64,000 nt of DNA from Streptomyces sp. I6. Its GTDB lineage: Bacteria > Actinomycetota > Actinomycetes > Streptomycetales > Streptomycetaceae. Below are positions 18,786 through 28,694 of this stretch, piece after piece; positions within the stretch are counted from its first letter, which is position 1; the number at the start of each line of letters is the position of its first letter. Both the position numbers and the translations under genes were made by a program. The notes below the pieces were generated by a model. That model was given only the letters and a program-made list of their open reading frames with translations. It ran no database searches and was not told where the DNA came from. The stretch spans positions 1,147,501 to 1,211,500 of the forward strand of contig RHDP01000001.1 of NCBI GenBank assembly GCA_003725745.1, in the 5' to 3' direction.

Positions 18786-18902
18786 TCAGGGCGAGGCGAT
18801 CGAGGCGATGATTCCGATGACCACCGTGATGCCGATCATCGCGCCGAAGACGAGCAGGAGCTTCTTCTGGCCGTTCGGGGGGTTCGGGTCGAGCACAGGC
18901 AT
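18786..18902 (-). CDS. 38-aa SGM_5486-type transporter-associated membrane peptide
   Basis: A tiny protein: MPVLDPNPPNGQKKLLLVFG, then AMIGITVVIGIIASIASP. One membrane helix follows a PNPPNGQKK head. From memory this matches the SGM_5486 family of Streptomyces small membrane proteins. ATG 18902, stop 18786-18788. Its partner transporter is not evident. Confidence 0.75.
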   Translation of the reverse strand: MPVLDPNPPNGQKKLLLVFGAMIGITVVIGIIASIASP

Positions 18903-19012
18903 GGGGTCAGTGTCGCATCCCGGCCTCGTCCCCGATCGCGCGGTCCCGGCCCGCGAGGACGCCCCCGCCGTTCAGCAGCCCGGCCAGCCCCGCAGTCCGG
19001 CAGCCCGGCCAC

Positions 19013-19351
19013 TCAGCGCCGCAGATGGCTCACCCGTACGCTGTGGATCTCCTTCCAGCAGCGTTCGGTGAGTGTGGCGCGGCCGGTCGGGCCGAGGTCC
19101 ACGGGTGCGCTGTCCGCGTCCACGTCCCACCAGCGTTCGCATTCGACGTGCAGTTGCACCCGGTCGGTGTCCAGATACGGGTTGTGGCAGTGTGCCGTGG
19201 CCCTGGAGCCCTCGACGTAGACGCTGCAGGCGGCCCCGAAGGGCCGGGACGGGGGCTCGTGCGGCTCGGAGACGGCCGCCGTGGGGGCGGCGGGCCACAC
19301 CAGCGACCCGAGCACCCCGAGCACCGATGCGCATCGCCACGGCATACCCAC
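19013..19351 (-). CDS. Small secreted protein of unknown function
   Basis: About 112 aa with a signal peptide (PWRCASVLGVLGSLVWPAAP to about TAA) and a mature part with Cys residues in AACSVYVEG, AHCHNPYLD, HVECERWWD and RCWKEIHSV that could form two disulfides. The GTG at 19351 lies at a good distance from GAGGAGG; the ATG at 19345 is the alternative. I recognise no family. Confidence 0.6.
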   Translation of the reverse strand: MGMPWRCASVLGVLGSLVWPAAPTAAVSEPHEPPSRPFGAACSVYVEGSRATAHCHNPYLDTDRVQLHVECERWWDVDADSAPVDLGPTGRATLTERCWKEIHSVRVSHLRR

Positions 19352-19551
19352 AACCAGGACCTCCTCGGCCGTACTGCGGCATGCGCCGCTGCTGCACCAC
19401 AAGGGAGGGATTGCCTTCCCAGGGTCACCCGGCCGGGTGCCGGTCCGCCCGCTGCATTGACCCGAACGGGCGACGCCCCGGCCGCCCGCACACAGCGGGT
19501 GACCGGGGCGTCGGCAGCGACCAGGTGACGGCCGTCAGGGGTGACGCTGCG

Positions 19552-20322
19552 TTACGCGCCCATCATGTGCACGCCACCGTCGACGTGGATGATCTCGCCC
19601 GTGGTCTTCGGGAACCAGTCGGACAGCAGCGCGACGATGCCGCGGCCGGCCGGCTCCGGGTCGGCCATGTCCCACTCCAGCGGGGAACGGTGGTTCCAGA
19701 CGTCCGCCAGTTCGGTGAAGCCCGGGATGGACTTGGCGGCCATGGAACCGATCGGTCCGGCGGAGATCAGGTTGCAGCGGACGTTCTGCTTGCCGAGGTC
19801 ACGCGCCATGTAGCGGCTGGTGGCCTCCAGCGCCGCCTTGGCCGGGCCCATCCAGTCGTACTGCGGCCAGGCGAACTGGGCGTCGAAGGTCAGACCGACC
19901 ACCGAGCCGCCCTCGTGCGGGAACAGCGGCAGGCAGGCCATGGTGAGCGACTTCAGCGAGAACGCCGAGACGTGCATCGCGGTCGAGACGGACTCGAACG
20001 GCGTGTTCAGGAAATTGCCGCCGAGGGCGTCCTGCGGGGCGAAGCCGATGGAGTGGACGACGCCGTCCAGGCCGCCGAGCTCTGCCCGGACGATCTCCTC
20101 CAGCCGCCCCAGGTGCTCGTCGTTGGTGACGTCGAGTTCGACGACCTTGGTCGGCTCGGGAAGCTTCCTGGCGATGCGCTCGGTCAGCGTGGGCCGGGGG
20201 AACGCGGTCAGGATGATCTCCGCACCCTGCTCCTGGGCCAGCTTCGCGGCGTGGAAGGCGATGGAGGACTCCATCAGCACACCGGTGATGAGAATGCGCT
20301 TGCCGGCGAGGATTCCACTCAT
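19552..20322 (-). CDS. fabI: Enoyl-[acyl-carrier-protein] reductase FabI/InhA
   Basis: A 256-aa NADH-dependent enoyl-ACP reductase, the last step of the fatty-acid elongation cycle. ILITGVLMESSIAFHAAKLA is the InhA-type cofactor loop (TGVxxxxSIA). VVHSIGFAP and the catalytic YDWMGPAKAAL (Tyr and Lys) are present, with GEIIHVDGG near the end. It is 4 bases behind fabG on the same strand, the standard actinobacterial fabG-inhA pair and target of isoniazid/triclosan-type inhibitors in relatives. Confidence 0.95.
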   Translation of the reverse strand: MSGILAGKRILITGVLMESSIAFHAAKLAQEQGAEIILTAFPRPTLTERIARKLPEPTKVVELDVTNDEHLGRLEEIVRAELGGLDGVVHSIGFAPQDALGGNFLNTPFESVSTAMHVSAFSLKSLTMACLPLFPHEGGSVVGLTFDAQFAWPQYDWMGPAKAALEATSRYMARDLGKQNVRCNLISAGPIGSMAAKSIPGFTELADVWNHRSPLEWDMADPEPAGRGIVALLSDWFPKTTGEIIHVDGGVHMMGA

Positions 20323-20326
20323 GTGA

Positions 20327-21046
20327 TCAGTGACCCATGCCCAATCCGCCGTCAACCGGGATGACGGCTCCAGTGATGTACGAGGCGTCGTCGGAGGCGA
20401 GGAACCGCACGGCGGCGGCGATCTCCTCCGGCTGCGCGTAACGGCCGAGCGGGACCTGCGAGACGATGCCCGCACGCTGCTCGTCGCTGAGCACCTTGGT
20501 CATGTCGGTGTCGACGAAGCCGGGCGTGACGACGTTGAAGGTGATGTTCCGCGAGCCGAGTTCCCGGGCGAGGGACCGGGCGAAGCCCACCAGCCCGGCC
20601 TTGGAGGCGGCGTAGTTGGCCTGACCCGCCGAGCCGAGCAGCCCGACCACGGAGGAGATCAGGACGACACGGCCCTTCTTCGCGCGCAGCATGCCGCGGT
20701 TGGCGCGCTTCACGACACGGAACGCGCCGGTGAGGTTGGTGTCGAGGACGGAGACGAAGTCCTCCTCGGACATCCGCATCAGCAGCTGGTCCCGGGTGAC
20801 GCCGGCGTTCGCGACGAGCACCTCCACGGGGCCGTGCTTCTCCTCGATCTCCTTGTAGGCCTGCTCCACTTGTTCGGCGTCGGTGATGTCGCAGCGGACG
20901 GGCAGGCAGCCCAGCTCGGTGAGCTCCGCCGGCGGCTCGCCGGACCGGTACGTGATCGCGACCTTGTCTCCGGCCTCGGCGAAAGCGCGGGCGATGGCGA
21001 GGCCGATGCCCCGGTTTCCTCCGGTGACGAGAACCGAGCGGCTCAA
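20327..21046 (-). CDS. fabG: 3-oxoacyl-[acyl-carrier-protein] reductase FabG
   Basis: A 239-aa SDR reductase of the fatty-acid cycle. VLVTGGNRGIGLAIA (cofactor), LVANAGVTRDQLL, SSVVGLLGSAGQANYAASKAG (Ser, Tyr, Lys) and PGFVDTDMT are all typical of FabG. The start is TTG at 21046 with AAAGGG upstream. It lies directly before fabI; the two should be one operon. Confidence 0.95.
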   Translation of the reverse strand: MSRSVLVTGGNRGIGLAIARAFAEAGDKVAITYRSGEPPAELTELGCLPVRCDITDAEQVEQAYKEIEEKHGPVEVLVANAGVTRDQLLMRMSEEDFVSVLDTNLTGAFRVVKRANRGMLRAKKGRVVLISSVVGLLGSAGQANYAASKAGLVGFARSLARELGSRNITFNVVTPGFVDTDMTKVLSDEQRAGIVSQVPLGRYAQPEEIAAAVRFLASDDASYITGAVIPVDGGLGMGH

Positions 21047-21224
21047 CGGATCACCCTTTCGATAGCGGTCTGATACTGCGAGAACCTATCGGTACCGGCC
21101 CCTGTGCAGAGGGATCGACCCCTGACAGTGGCGTCGCGGCTGCACTGTCGGGTCTCTACAGTCGCCCTGGTTCTCCGGTGTCCGTGCGACCGGCGCCCGC
21201 GGGGCAGCGGAAGACGATCTTCGA

Positions 21225-21707
21225 CTAGGCCCGGACCGGGCATGCCTGACGCGGATCACCCGGGACGGGGACCGCGCACTCCGCCCACACCGTCTTGCCC
21301 GGCCCCTGCCGGTCGTCGACGCCCCAGCGCGCGGCGACGGCCGCGACCACGAGCAGTCCTCGGCCGCTGTCCGCATCCGCGGGGCCCCGAGCCACCGTCC
21401 CGCAGAGCCCGGGCCGCCCGGGGTGGGTGTCGGACACCTCGACGCGGACGACGCCGGCCGAGCGGTCGTAGCCGAGCCGCAGTTCGAAGTCGCGCCCGGG
21501 GACGCGGCCGTGCAGGACCGCGTTGGCCGCGAGTTCGGCGACGACGAGGGCGACGGTGTCGGACGCGGTACCGCCGTACGGCAGGTGCCACAGGTCCAGG
21601 TGGTGCGTGGCGAGCCGGCGGGCGAGACGGGCCCCACGGCGCGTGGCGGAGAAGCGCTGCACGAACACACCTACGGTAACGGCCTCTTGGGCGGGTGACG
21701 CTGGCAT
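21225..21707 (-). CDS. HATPase-domain regulatory protein (anti-sigma-type)
   Basis: A 160-aa protein consisting of one HATPase_c fold: LVVAELAANAVLHG (N box), VSDTHPG and SGRGLLVV (G box). Hundreds of such RsbW-like proteins occur in Streptomyces, often beside XRE and DUF397 genes as here, and are thought to act as anti-sigma or signalling partners. ATG at 21707. It is divergent from the XRE gene, with 168 bases between the starts. Confidence 0.85.
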   Translation of the reverse strand: MPASPAQEAVTVGVFVQRFSATRRGARLARRLATHHLDLWHLPYGGTASDTVALVVAELAANAVLHGRVPGRDFELRLGYDRSAGVVRVEVSDTHPGRPGLCGTVARGPADADSGRGLLVVAAVAARWGVDDRQGPGKTVWAECAVPVPGDPRQACPVRA

Positions 21708-21875
21708 GCGCCCAGCGTTCCCGGCCCGCCGCCCGCCCCAACAGGCACGACACCCATACACGTGTCGCTGTGCCAGTGCACACTCTGGACCGGGTGGGTC
21801 ACCGTGCGTGACCCTGGACGGGTTGGGCGGGGTCGGGCGGGGCGCGAAAGCGTGGGCACGGGAGGCGCGGCGGCG

Positions 21876-22732
21876 ATGAGGACGGACCACGGCGGAGGCG
21901 GCGGCGGTACGAACGGCGGTGAGGCGGAGCTCTCCGACAGCCTGAGGACCTTCGGCGTCGTCCTGAAGGCACTGCGGGAGGAGTCCGGCCTGACGCAGGA
22001 GGAGTTCGCGCGACGGGTGCGGTACTCGGCCGCGTATGTCGCCAAGATCGAGCAGGGCAAGCGGTTCCCCCGGCGGACCTGCCCGCACGGGCGGAAGAGG
22101 TACTGGGACCGGTCGCGCTCAAGGTCCTCACCGCGGCGGCGAAGAGCCTGACGCGGAGGGCGGGGCTGGCATCGTGGTTCCGGCAGTGGGCGGGGGTCGA
22201 GGAGGAGGCGATCTCCCTGTACGCGTACGAGTGCCGGGCGGTACCGGGGTTGCTGCAGCCGGAGGGGTACATCCGGGCGGTGTTCGAGCGCAATCTGCCG
22301 CCGCTCTCACAGGAGCAGGTCGAGCGGCAGGTATGCGCGAGGCTGGAGAGGCAGGACCTCCTGGCGATTCGGCCGAACACCGCCTTCAGCTTCATCATCG
22401 AACAAGGCATTCTGGAACGGCGTGTTGGAGGGTCCACCATCGTGAGAGAAGTCATCGATCACCTTCTCCACGTTGGGCAGCGGCACAACATCGAGATCCA
22501 GGTCATGCCGCTTCGGCAAGAGGACCACTGTGGTGTGGAGGGACAGATGTACCTGGCCGAGACGCCGTCCCACCAGTGGATCGGCTACACCGAGGGGCAG
22601 CGGTCTAGCAACCTGATCACTGCCCCGAACGACCTGAGTGTCCTCCTCCAGCGCTATGGCACACTGCGTTCCCAGGCCTTGGACTGCCGGGCTACCGCGA
22701 GCCTGCTGAAACGGATGCGAGGAGCACTATGA
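21876..22732 (+). CDS. XRE-family regulator, WhiJ-like (one frameshift)
   Basis: A regulator of about 285 aa. The N-terminal helix-turn-helix reads LRTFGVVLKALREESGLTQE, then EEFARRVRYSAAYVAKIEQG. One base is missing in the CCCCC at 22067-22071. The other frame continues ADLPARAEEVLG and then the DUF5753-type domain: SWFRQWAGVEEEAISLYAYE, VPGLLQPEGYIRAV and HNIEIQVMPL. It overlaps the first DUF397 gene (ATGA), the usual whiJ-type arrangement that controls development or antibiotic onset in relatives. Confidence 0.85.
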
Positions 22733-22929
22733 GCACCACTGATCAGCCGCGCTGGTTCAAGAGCAGCTACAGCGGCGGCGAGGGCGACAACTGCGTCGAG
22801 ATCGCCCTGCGTCCCCAGGCGGTCCACATCCGCGACTCCAAGGACACGCGCATCCACCCCCTCGTCGTCACGCCGACGGCGTGGACGGCGTTCACCGCAC
22901 ACACGGCGGGCGCCTACCCGGCCCACTGA
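22729..22929 (+). CDS. DUF397 protein, copy 1
   Basis: A 66-aa acidic protein with the DUF397 core: WFKSSYSGGEGDNCVEIA, then VHIRDSKD. Its start overlaps the XRE stop, so it is coupled to that regulator. DUF397 proteins are the usual partner of WhiJ-like regulators and are proposed to antagonise them. The C-terminal extension LVVTPTAWTAFTAHTAGAYP is intact in this copy. Confidence 0.9.
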   Translation: MSTTDQPRWFKSSYSGGEGDNCVEIALRPQAVHIRDSKDTRIHPLVVTPTAWTAFTAHTAGAYPAH

Positions 22930-23154
22930 GCCGGCGCCGAACTGATCAGACGCCATGAGCACCGAACTGGCCTGGTTCAAGAGCAGCTACAGCGGCAGCG
23001 AGGGCGACAACTGCGTCGAGATCGCCCTGCGTCCCGACGCGGTCCACATCCGCGACTCCAAGGACACGCGCATCCACCCCTCGTCGTCACGCCGACGGCG
23101 TGGACGGCGTTCACCGCACACACGGCGGGCGCCTACCCGGCCCGCTGAGCCGGC
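22753..23154 (+). repeat. Near-identical tandem duplication of a DUF397 gene
   Basis: 22753-22935 and 22973-23154 differ at only a handful of positions plus one deleted C. The homology continues past the stop codons (GAGCCGGC), so DNA rather than protein similarity is being shared. This points to recent duplication or conversion. Confidence 0.9.
22955..23148 (+). CDS. DUF397 protein, copy 2 (one frameshift)
   Basis: The start is MSTELAWFKSSYSGSEGDNC, then the same DUF397 core as copy 1. At 23077-23080 there are four Cs where copy 1 has five. The frame moves by one missing base and the shared C terminus (VVTPTAWTAFTAHTAGAYPA) is read only in the next frame, ending at 23148. Read literally it would extend as an Arg/Ser-rich tail to 23281. 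This is the cleanest internal proof that the shifts in this window come from lost homopolymer bases. Confidence 0.82.
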
Positions 23155-23180
23155 TGGGCAGGCGCGGAGCCGATCGCACG

Positions 23181-23220
23181 CGGGCGGGCACGGAGGAAGC
23201 TTCCGTGCCCGCCCGTTTCG
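23181..23220 (+). terminator. Terminator after the DUF397 pair
   Basis: A 14-base perfect stem (CGGGCGGGCACGGA with TCCGTGCCCGCCCG) and 7-base loop, followed by TTTCGT. Confidence 0.8.
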
Positions 23221-23344
23221 TGCTGCCGCTCGCGGATTTTCCGGCGATCAGGCCCCCGGGTCCGTGATTCACTTCCGCTGACAGTGCCAGTGACGGTGAC
23301 GGCGAAAACCCGTCGCCACTGAGCTTCCCGAAGGGACCCCGGTC

Positions 23345-24867
23345 GTGGCCCATGAGATCGATCAGTCATTCCTGGCGCTGCCGCTGCGGGCGCTCGCCGA
23401 CGCGGCGCTGGCGCGGGCGCGTTCCCTCGGCGCCCAGCACGCCGACTTCCGGCTGGAGCGGGTGCGCAGCGGCTCGTGGCGGTTGCGGGACGCGAAGCCG
23501 GCCGGCTCGTCCGACACCACCGATCTGGGGTACGCGGTGCGGGTGGTGCACGGCGGGGCCTGGGGGTTCGCGTCCGGTGTCGATCTGACCCGGACGCCGC
23601 CGCCAGGGTGGCGGGGCAGGCCGTGGCGATGGCCAGGCTGTCGGCGAAGGTGATCGCGGCCGCCGGCTCGGACGAGAGGGTCGAGCTGGCCGACGAGCCG
23701 GTGCACGCGGACCGCACCTGGATCTCCTCGTACGAGACCGACCCGTTCGACGTCCCGGACGAGGAGAAGTCCGCGCTGCTCGCGGACTGGAGCGCGCGGC
23801 TGCTGCGGGCGGACGGCGTGGCCCACGTGGACGCCTCGCTGCTGACCGTGCACGAGAACAAGTTCTACGCCGACACCGCGGGCACGGTCACCACTCAGCA
23901 GCGGGTGCGGCTGCATCCGCAGCTCACGGCGGTCGCGGTGGACCAGACGACCGGCGAGTTCGACTCCATGCGCACCATCGCGCCGCCGGTGGGACGCGGC
24001 TGGGAGTACCTGACCGGCACCGGCTGGAACTGGGACGCGGAGCTGGAGGAGATCCCTGAGCTGCTGGCCGCCAAGATGCGCGCGCCGAGTGTCGAGGCGG
24101 GGACGTACGACCTGGTCGTGGACCCGTCGAACCTGTGGCTGACGATCCACGAGTCGATCGGGCACGCCACCGAGCTGGACCGGGCGCTGGGCTACGAGGC
24201 GGCGTACGCGGGCACCTCCTTCGCCACCTTCGACCAGCTCGGGAAGCTGCGCTACGGCTCGGCGGTGATGAACGTGACCGGGGACCGGACCGCGGAGCAC
24301 GGGCTGGCGACGGTCGGGTACGACGACGAGGGCGTGCAGGCGCAGAGCTGGGACCTGGTGCGCGACGGCACGCTGGTCGGCTACCAGCTCGACCGCCGGA
24401 TCGCGCGGCTGACGGGCCTCGGCCGCTCCAACGGCTGCGCCTTCGCCGACTCGCCGTCGCACGTCCCGGTGCAGCGGATGGCGAACGTGTCGCTCCGTCC
24501 GGAACCGGGCGGACTGTCGACGGAGGACCTGATCGGCGGGGTGGAGCGCGGCGTCTACGTCGTCGGGGACCGGTCCTGGTCGATCGACATGCAGCGGTAC
24601 AACTTCCAGTTCACCGGCCAGCGCTTCTACCGCATCGAGAACGGCCGGCTGGCCGGGCAGCTGCGCGATGTCGCCTACCAGGCGACGACGACCGATTTCT
24701 GGGGGTCGCTGGAGAAGGTCGGGGGCCCGCAGACGTATGTCCTGGGAGGCGCCTTCAACTGCGGCAAGGCCCAGCCGGGCCAGGTCGCGGCCGTCTCGCA
24801 CGGCTGCCCGTCCGCGCTGTTCCGCGGCGTCAACATTTTGAACACCACCCAGGAGGCCGGTCGATGA
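23345..24867 (+). CDS. tldD: TldD family metalloprotease (one frameshift)
   Basis: A subunit of about 507 aa of the TldD/TldE protease, which degrades unfolded peptides and matures some peptide natural products. N terminus: GTG 23345, MAHEIDQSFLALPLRALADA. One base is lost in CCC at 23589-23591, after which VDLTPDAAARVAGQ continues in the next frame. The zinc site HESIGHATELD (HExxxH) marks the active subunit. Other motifs are GLATVGYDDEGV, RTNG-like GRSNGCAF, and NFQFTGQRFYRIENG. The stop overlaps the tldE start (ATGA). Confidence 0.9.
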
Positions 24868-26255
24868 GCCCCGTCAGCAAGCCGCACGAGATCGTCGAGC
24901 GTGCACTCGAACTGTCCACGGCGGACGGCTGTGTCGTCATCGCCGACGAGCACTCCTCGGCCAATCTCCGCTGGGCCGGGAACACCCTCACCACGAACGG
25001 CGTGACCCGGGGCCGCACCCTCACCGTGATCGCGACCGTGCACGGGACGCAGGGCACCGCGTCCGGTGTGGTGTCCCGGTCGGCGGTGACGGCCGCGGAC
25101 CTGGAGCCGCTGGTGCGGGCGGCCGAGGCCGCCGCACGGGCCGCGGGCCCCGCCGAGGACGCGCAGCCGCTGGTCAGCGGCGTCCCGGTGGCGGGTGACT
25201 TCACCGACGCCCCGGCGGAGACCTCCTCGGCCGTGTTCGCCGACTTCGCGCCCGCGCTGGGCGAGTCCTTCGCGCGGGCCCGCTCGGGCGGCCGTGAGCT
25301 GTACGGCTTCGCCCACCACGAGCTGACCTCCACGTACCTCGGGACGTCCACGGGGGTGCGGCTGCGCCACGACCAGCCCAACGGGACGCTGGAACTCAAC
25401 GCCAAGTCACCGGACCGCAGCCGCTCGGCCTGGTCGGGGCGCTCGACCCGGGACTTCAAGGACGTCGACCCGGCGGCCCTGGACGCCGAACTCGCGACCC
25501 GGCTGGGCTGGGCGCAGCGCCGGATCGACCTGCCGGCGGGCCGGTACGAGACGCTGCTGCCGCCGACCGCCGTCGCGGACCTGCTGATCTACCAGCTGTG
25601 GTCGTCCTCGGGCCGGGACGCGGTCGAGGGCCGCACGGTCTTCTCCAAGCCGGGCGGCGGCACCCGCATCGGCGAGCGGCTGTCGGAGCTGCCGCTCACC
25701 CTCCGCAGCGACCCGGACGAGCCGGGTCTCGAGTGCGCTCCGTTCGTGATCGCGCACTCCTCGGGCGGCGACGCCTCGGTGTTCGACAACGGCCTGGCGG
25801 TGCCCGCGGCCGAGTGGGTGCGCGACGGCAACCTGGAGCGGCTCACCACCACGCGGCACAGCGCGGGGCTGACCGGGCTGCCGGTCTCCCCCGCCGCGGA
25901 CAACCTGATCGTGGACGCGGGCGGTGAGCGCTCGCTGGAGGAGATGGTGGCGTCGACCGGGCGCGGCCTGCTGCTGACCTGCCTGTGGTACATCCGGGAG
26001 GTCGACCCGGCCACGCTGCTGCTGACGGGGCTGACCAGGGACGGTGTCTATCTCGTGGAGAACGGCGAGGTCACCGGGGAGGTCAACAACTTCCGCTTCA
26101 ACGAGTCGCCCGTCGACCTGCTGTCGCGGGCCCAGGAGGCCGGGCGGACGGAGAAGACGCTGCCGCGGGAGTGGGGCGACTGGTTCACCAGGGCGGCCAT
26201 GCCGGCGCTGCGCGTCCCGGACTTCCATATGAGCTCGGTCAGCCGGGGCGTCTGA
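24864..26255 (+). CDS. TldE/PmbA family metallopeptidase partner
   Basis: A 463-aa partner of TldD. It has the same overall fold but no HExxxH, as expected for TldE/PmbA. Visible motifs are SSANLRWAGNTLTTNGV, LYGFAHHELTSTYLGTSTGV, LLTCLWYIREVDPATLLLTG, VENGEVTGEVNNFRFNESPV. It overlaps tldD by 4 bases, so the two subunits should be made together. A hairpin follows the gene. Confidence 0.92.
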   Translation: MSPVSKPHEIVERALELSTADGCVVIADEHSSANLRWAGNTLTTNGVTRGRTLTVIATVHGTQGTASGVVSRSAVTAADLEPLVRAAEAAARAAGPAEDAQPLVSGVPVAGDFTDAPAETSSAVFADFAPALGESFARARSGGRELYGFAHHELTSTYLGTSTGVRLRHDQPNGTLELNAKSPDRSRSAWSGRSTRDFKDVDPAALDAELATRLGWAQRRIDLPAGRYETLLPPTAVADLLIYQLWSSSGRDAVEGRTVFSKPGGGTRIGERLSELPLTLRSDPDEPGLECAPFVIAHSSGGDASVFDNGLAVPAAEWVRDGNLERLTTTRHSAGLTGLPVSPAADNLIVDAGGERSLEEMVASTGRGLLLTCLWYIREVDPATLLLTGLTRDGVYLVENGEVTGEVNNFRFNESPVDLLSRAQEAGRTEKTLPREWGDWFTRAAMPALRVPDFHMSSVSRGV

Positions 26256-26280
26256 GACCGGCCCGGACGCCCCGAGCGCG

Positions 26281-26300
26281 GACGCCCCACGCGGGGCGTC
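26281..26300. terminator. Hairpin after tldE
   Basis: GACGCCCC and GGGGCGTC pair around ACGC, 26 bases after the stop. There is no T run, as is common in Streptomyces. Confidence 0.6.
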
Positions 26301-26387
26301 CGGGGCTTCGGGCGAAACCCATAGACTGCTGGGTGCCGCCCCGGGGCGGCACCACCTTCTTTCCCCTGTTCGAGGAGAACCGGAACC

Positions 26388-27656
26388 GTGACGGACATCG
26401 TCGACGAGCTGAAGTGGCGCGGGCTGTTCGCCCTGTCCACCGACGAGGACGCTTTGCGCAAGGCGCTCGCGGACGGTCCCGTCACGTTCTATTGCGGTTT
26501 CGACCCGACCGCGCCCAGCCTGCACGTCGGTCATCTGGTGCAGGCACTCACCATGCGCCGGCTCCAGCAGGCGGGACACCGCCCGCTGGCGCTGGTCGGC
26601 GGGGCGACCGGCCAGATCGGCGATCCCAAGCCGACGGCCGAGCGCACCCTGAACGCCCCGGAGACCGTCGCGGCCTGGGTGGACCGGGTCCGCGCCCAGA
26701 TCGAGCCGTTCCTGTCCTTCGAGGGCGACAACGCCGCGGTCATGGTCAACAACCTGGACTGGACGGCGGGCATGTCCGCCATCGAGTTCCTCCGGGACAT
26801 CGGCAAGCACTTCCGCGTCAACAAGATGCTGACGAAGGACTCGGTCGCCCGCCGGCTCGAGTCCGACCAGGGCATCAGCTACACGGAGTTCAGCTACCAG
26901 CTGCTGCAGGGCATGGACTTCCTGGAGCTGTACCGGCGCCACGGCTGCACCCTGCAGCAGGGCGGCAGCGACCAGTGGGGCAACCTGACCGCCGGTCTGG
27001 ACCTGATCCACCGCCTGGAGCCGCACGCGAACGTGCACGCGCTCGCCACGCCGCTGATGACCAAGGCGGACGGCAGCAAGTTCGGCAAGACCGAGGGCGG
27101 CGCGGTCTGGCTGGACCCGGAGATGACGACGCCGTACGCGTTCTACCAGTTCTGGCTGAACGTGGACGACCGCGATGTCTCCCGGTACATGCGGATCCTC
27201 AGCTTCCGCAGCCGTGCGGAACTGGAGGAGCTGGAGCGGCTCACCGAGGAGCGGCCTCAGGCCCGCGCCGCGCAGCGGGCGCTGGCCGAGGAGCTGACGA
27301 CCCTGGTGCACGGCGCCGGCCAGTGCGCCGCGGTCATCGCCGCGTCGAAGGCGCTGTTCGGCCAGGGCGACCTGGGGGAGCTGGACGAGGCGACCCTCGC
27401 GGCGGCGCTCTCGGAGCTGCCGCACGCGCGGGTGGCGGAGCCGGTCGCGGTGGCGGACCTCTTCGCGGAGGTGGGGCTGGTGGCGAGCAAGTCGGCGGCC
27501 CGCCGCACCATCAAGGAGGGCGGGGCCTACGTGAACAATGTGAAGGTGGCGGCCGAGGACGCGGTGCCGGCCGCCGGCGAACTGCTGCACGGGCGCTGGC
27601 TGGTGCTGCGCCGCGGCAAGAAGAACCTGGCCGCGATCGAGGTCTCGGGCGGCTGA
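26388..27656 (+). CDS. tyrS: Tyrosyl-tRNA synthetase
   Basis: A 422-aa class I synthetase charging tRNA-Tyr. The HIGH motif is HVGH in [16 protein letters not shown] is KFGKT in [11 protein letters not shown], and tyrosine-pocket motifs are [10 protein letters not shown] and [14 protein letters not shown]. The C-terminal S4-like RNA-binding domain contains [23 protein letters not shown] at 26388 follows GAGGAGAAC. No T-box is visible in the 130-base leader. Confidence 0.97.
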   Translation: MTDIVDELKWRGLFALSTDEDALRKALADGPVTFYCGFDPTAPSLHVGHLVQALTMRRLQQAGHRPLALVGGATGQIGDPKPTAERTLNAPETVAAWVDRVRAQIEPFLSFEGDNAAVMVNNLDWTAGMSAIEFLRDIGKHFRVNKMLTKDSVARRLESDQGISYTEFSYQLLQGMDFLELYRRHGCTLQQGGSDQWGNLTAGLDLIHRLEPHANVHALATPLMTKADGSKFGKTEGGAVWLDPEMTTPYAFYQFWLNVDDRDVSRYMRILSFRSRAELEELERLTEERPQARAAQRALAEELTTLVHGAGQCAAVIAASKALFGQGDLGELDEATLAAALSELPHARVAEPVAVADLFAEVGLVASKSAARRTIKEGGAYVNNVKVAAEDAVPAAGELLHGRWLVLRRGKKNLAAIEVSGG

Positions 27657-27693
27657 GGCCGCGCCCGGGGCACGCCCCCGGTGTCACACGGTC

Positions 27694-27730
27694 CGGCGGC
27701 CGGGCGGGAGCGCGTCCCGCCCGGCCGCCG
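27694..27730. terminator. Terminator between tyrS and the YeaQ-type gene
   Basis: A 16-base perfect stem (left arm CGGCGGCCGGGCGGGA) around GCGCG, lying between convergent genes. Confidence 0.82.
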
Positions 27731-27781
27731 CGGGCCGCTCACTTCGGGGCCGGAGGGTGCGGCGGGCGCACGGCGCGTCCG

Positions 27782-28057
27782 TCAGGCCACCTTCTTCCTG
27801 CCTCGGACGGCGATGTACAGCATGTCGCCCACGGCGACGACGACCAGGGCGGCGATGATCTGCAGGACATGGCGGCCCCAGTCGATTCCGGGGGTCGCCG
27901 CGATCCCGAACGCTCCCGCGAGGGCGTTTCCGATGATGCCGCCGATGATGCCGAAGATCGTGATGAGCCAGAGCGGACTGTGCTGCCTTCCCGGCAGGAT
28001 CGCCTTGGCGATCAAACCCAGCACGAATCCGACGATGATCGCCCACAACCAGCCCAT
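27782..28057 (-). CDS. GlsB/YeaQ/YmgE family stress membrane protein
   Basis: A 91-aa protein with three hydrophobic segments: MGWLWAIIVGFVLGLIAK, LWLITIFGIIGGIIGNAL (glycine-zipper type) and LQIIAALVVVAVGDMLYIAV. This is the transglycosylase-associated/GlsB family, linked to general stress. I chose ATG 28057, with GGGAGG upstream, over the earlier ATG at 28072. Confidence 0.88.
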   Translation of the reverse strand: MGWLWAIIVGFVLGLIAKAILPGRQHSPLWLITIFGIIGGIIGNALAGAFGIAATPGIDWGRHVLQIIAALVVVAVGDMLYIAVRGRKKVA

Positions 28058-28271
28058 TGCTGCCTCCCGCATCCGGATCGACGTGAGCAGTTACGGACAG
28101 TTTCGACGCATCCGCCACACGGCGCATGTCGGACCGTGGTGCGTGCGGTGCGGGACGCGGCCGGAGGCCGGACACGGGGGCCCGGCCTCGAATGCGGCGG
28201 AACCGCGGCGTACGGTGGAAGAAGGTGCGCGCCGGGGAGGGCCCGGCGCGGCGGCTGAGCGGCGGAACGAC

Positions 28272-28694
28272 ATGCGGAAGCACAAGGAGACCGAGGTCTT
28301 CCGGATCACCGGCGCACGGCAGGGGCTGGCCGATGACGTGCGCGGCCGCCAGCGCCGGTACGTGATCTCCATGTCGGTCCGCACCCTCGCGGTGATCCTG
28401 GCCGCGGTCCTGTGGAACGTCGAACGCCATGTGGCGATCGTGGCGCTCGTCCTGGGAGCCACCCTGCCCTACATCGCCGTGGTGATCGCCAACGCGGGCC
28501 GGGAGAGCGCCCCGAAGCCCCTTGCCACGTTCGTACCGGCGCCCACCCGGCCGGCGCTCGGGAGCGGCACACCCGCGCCGCGGCCGGCGCCGGAGGAGGC
28601 GGAGCAGCCCGGGCACGCGGAGCGGGCGCCCGCCGAGGACGGTAACGAGGGCCGGGCGCAGGACGCGCCGGAACGTGAGTACCGGCGCGGGTGA
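28272..28694 (+). CDS. DUF3099-type membrane protein
   Basis: A 140-aa protein. VFRITGARQGLADDVRGRQR is the conserved head, two membrane helices follow (MSVRTLAVILAAVLWNV and VAIVALVLGATLPYIAVVIA), then a charged Pro/Ala/Glu-rich tail. From memory this fits the DUF3099 family of actinobacteria; function unknown. ATG 28272. Confidence 0.75.
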   Translation: MRKHKETEVFRITGARQGLADDVRGRQRRYVISMSVRTLAVILAAVLWNVERHVAIVALVLGATLPYIAVVIANAGRESAPKPLATFVPAPTRPALGSGTPAPRPAPEEAEQPGHAERAPAEDGNEGRAQDAPEREYRRG

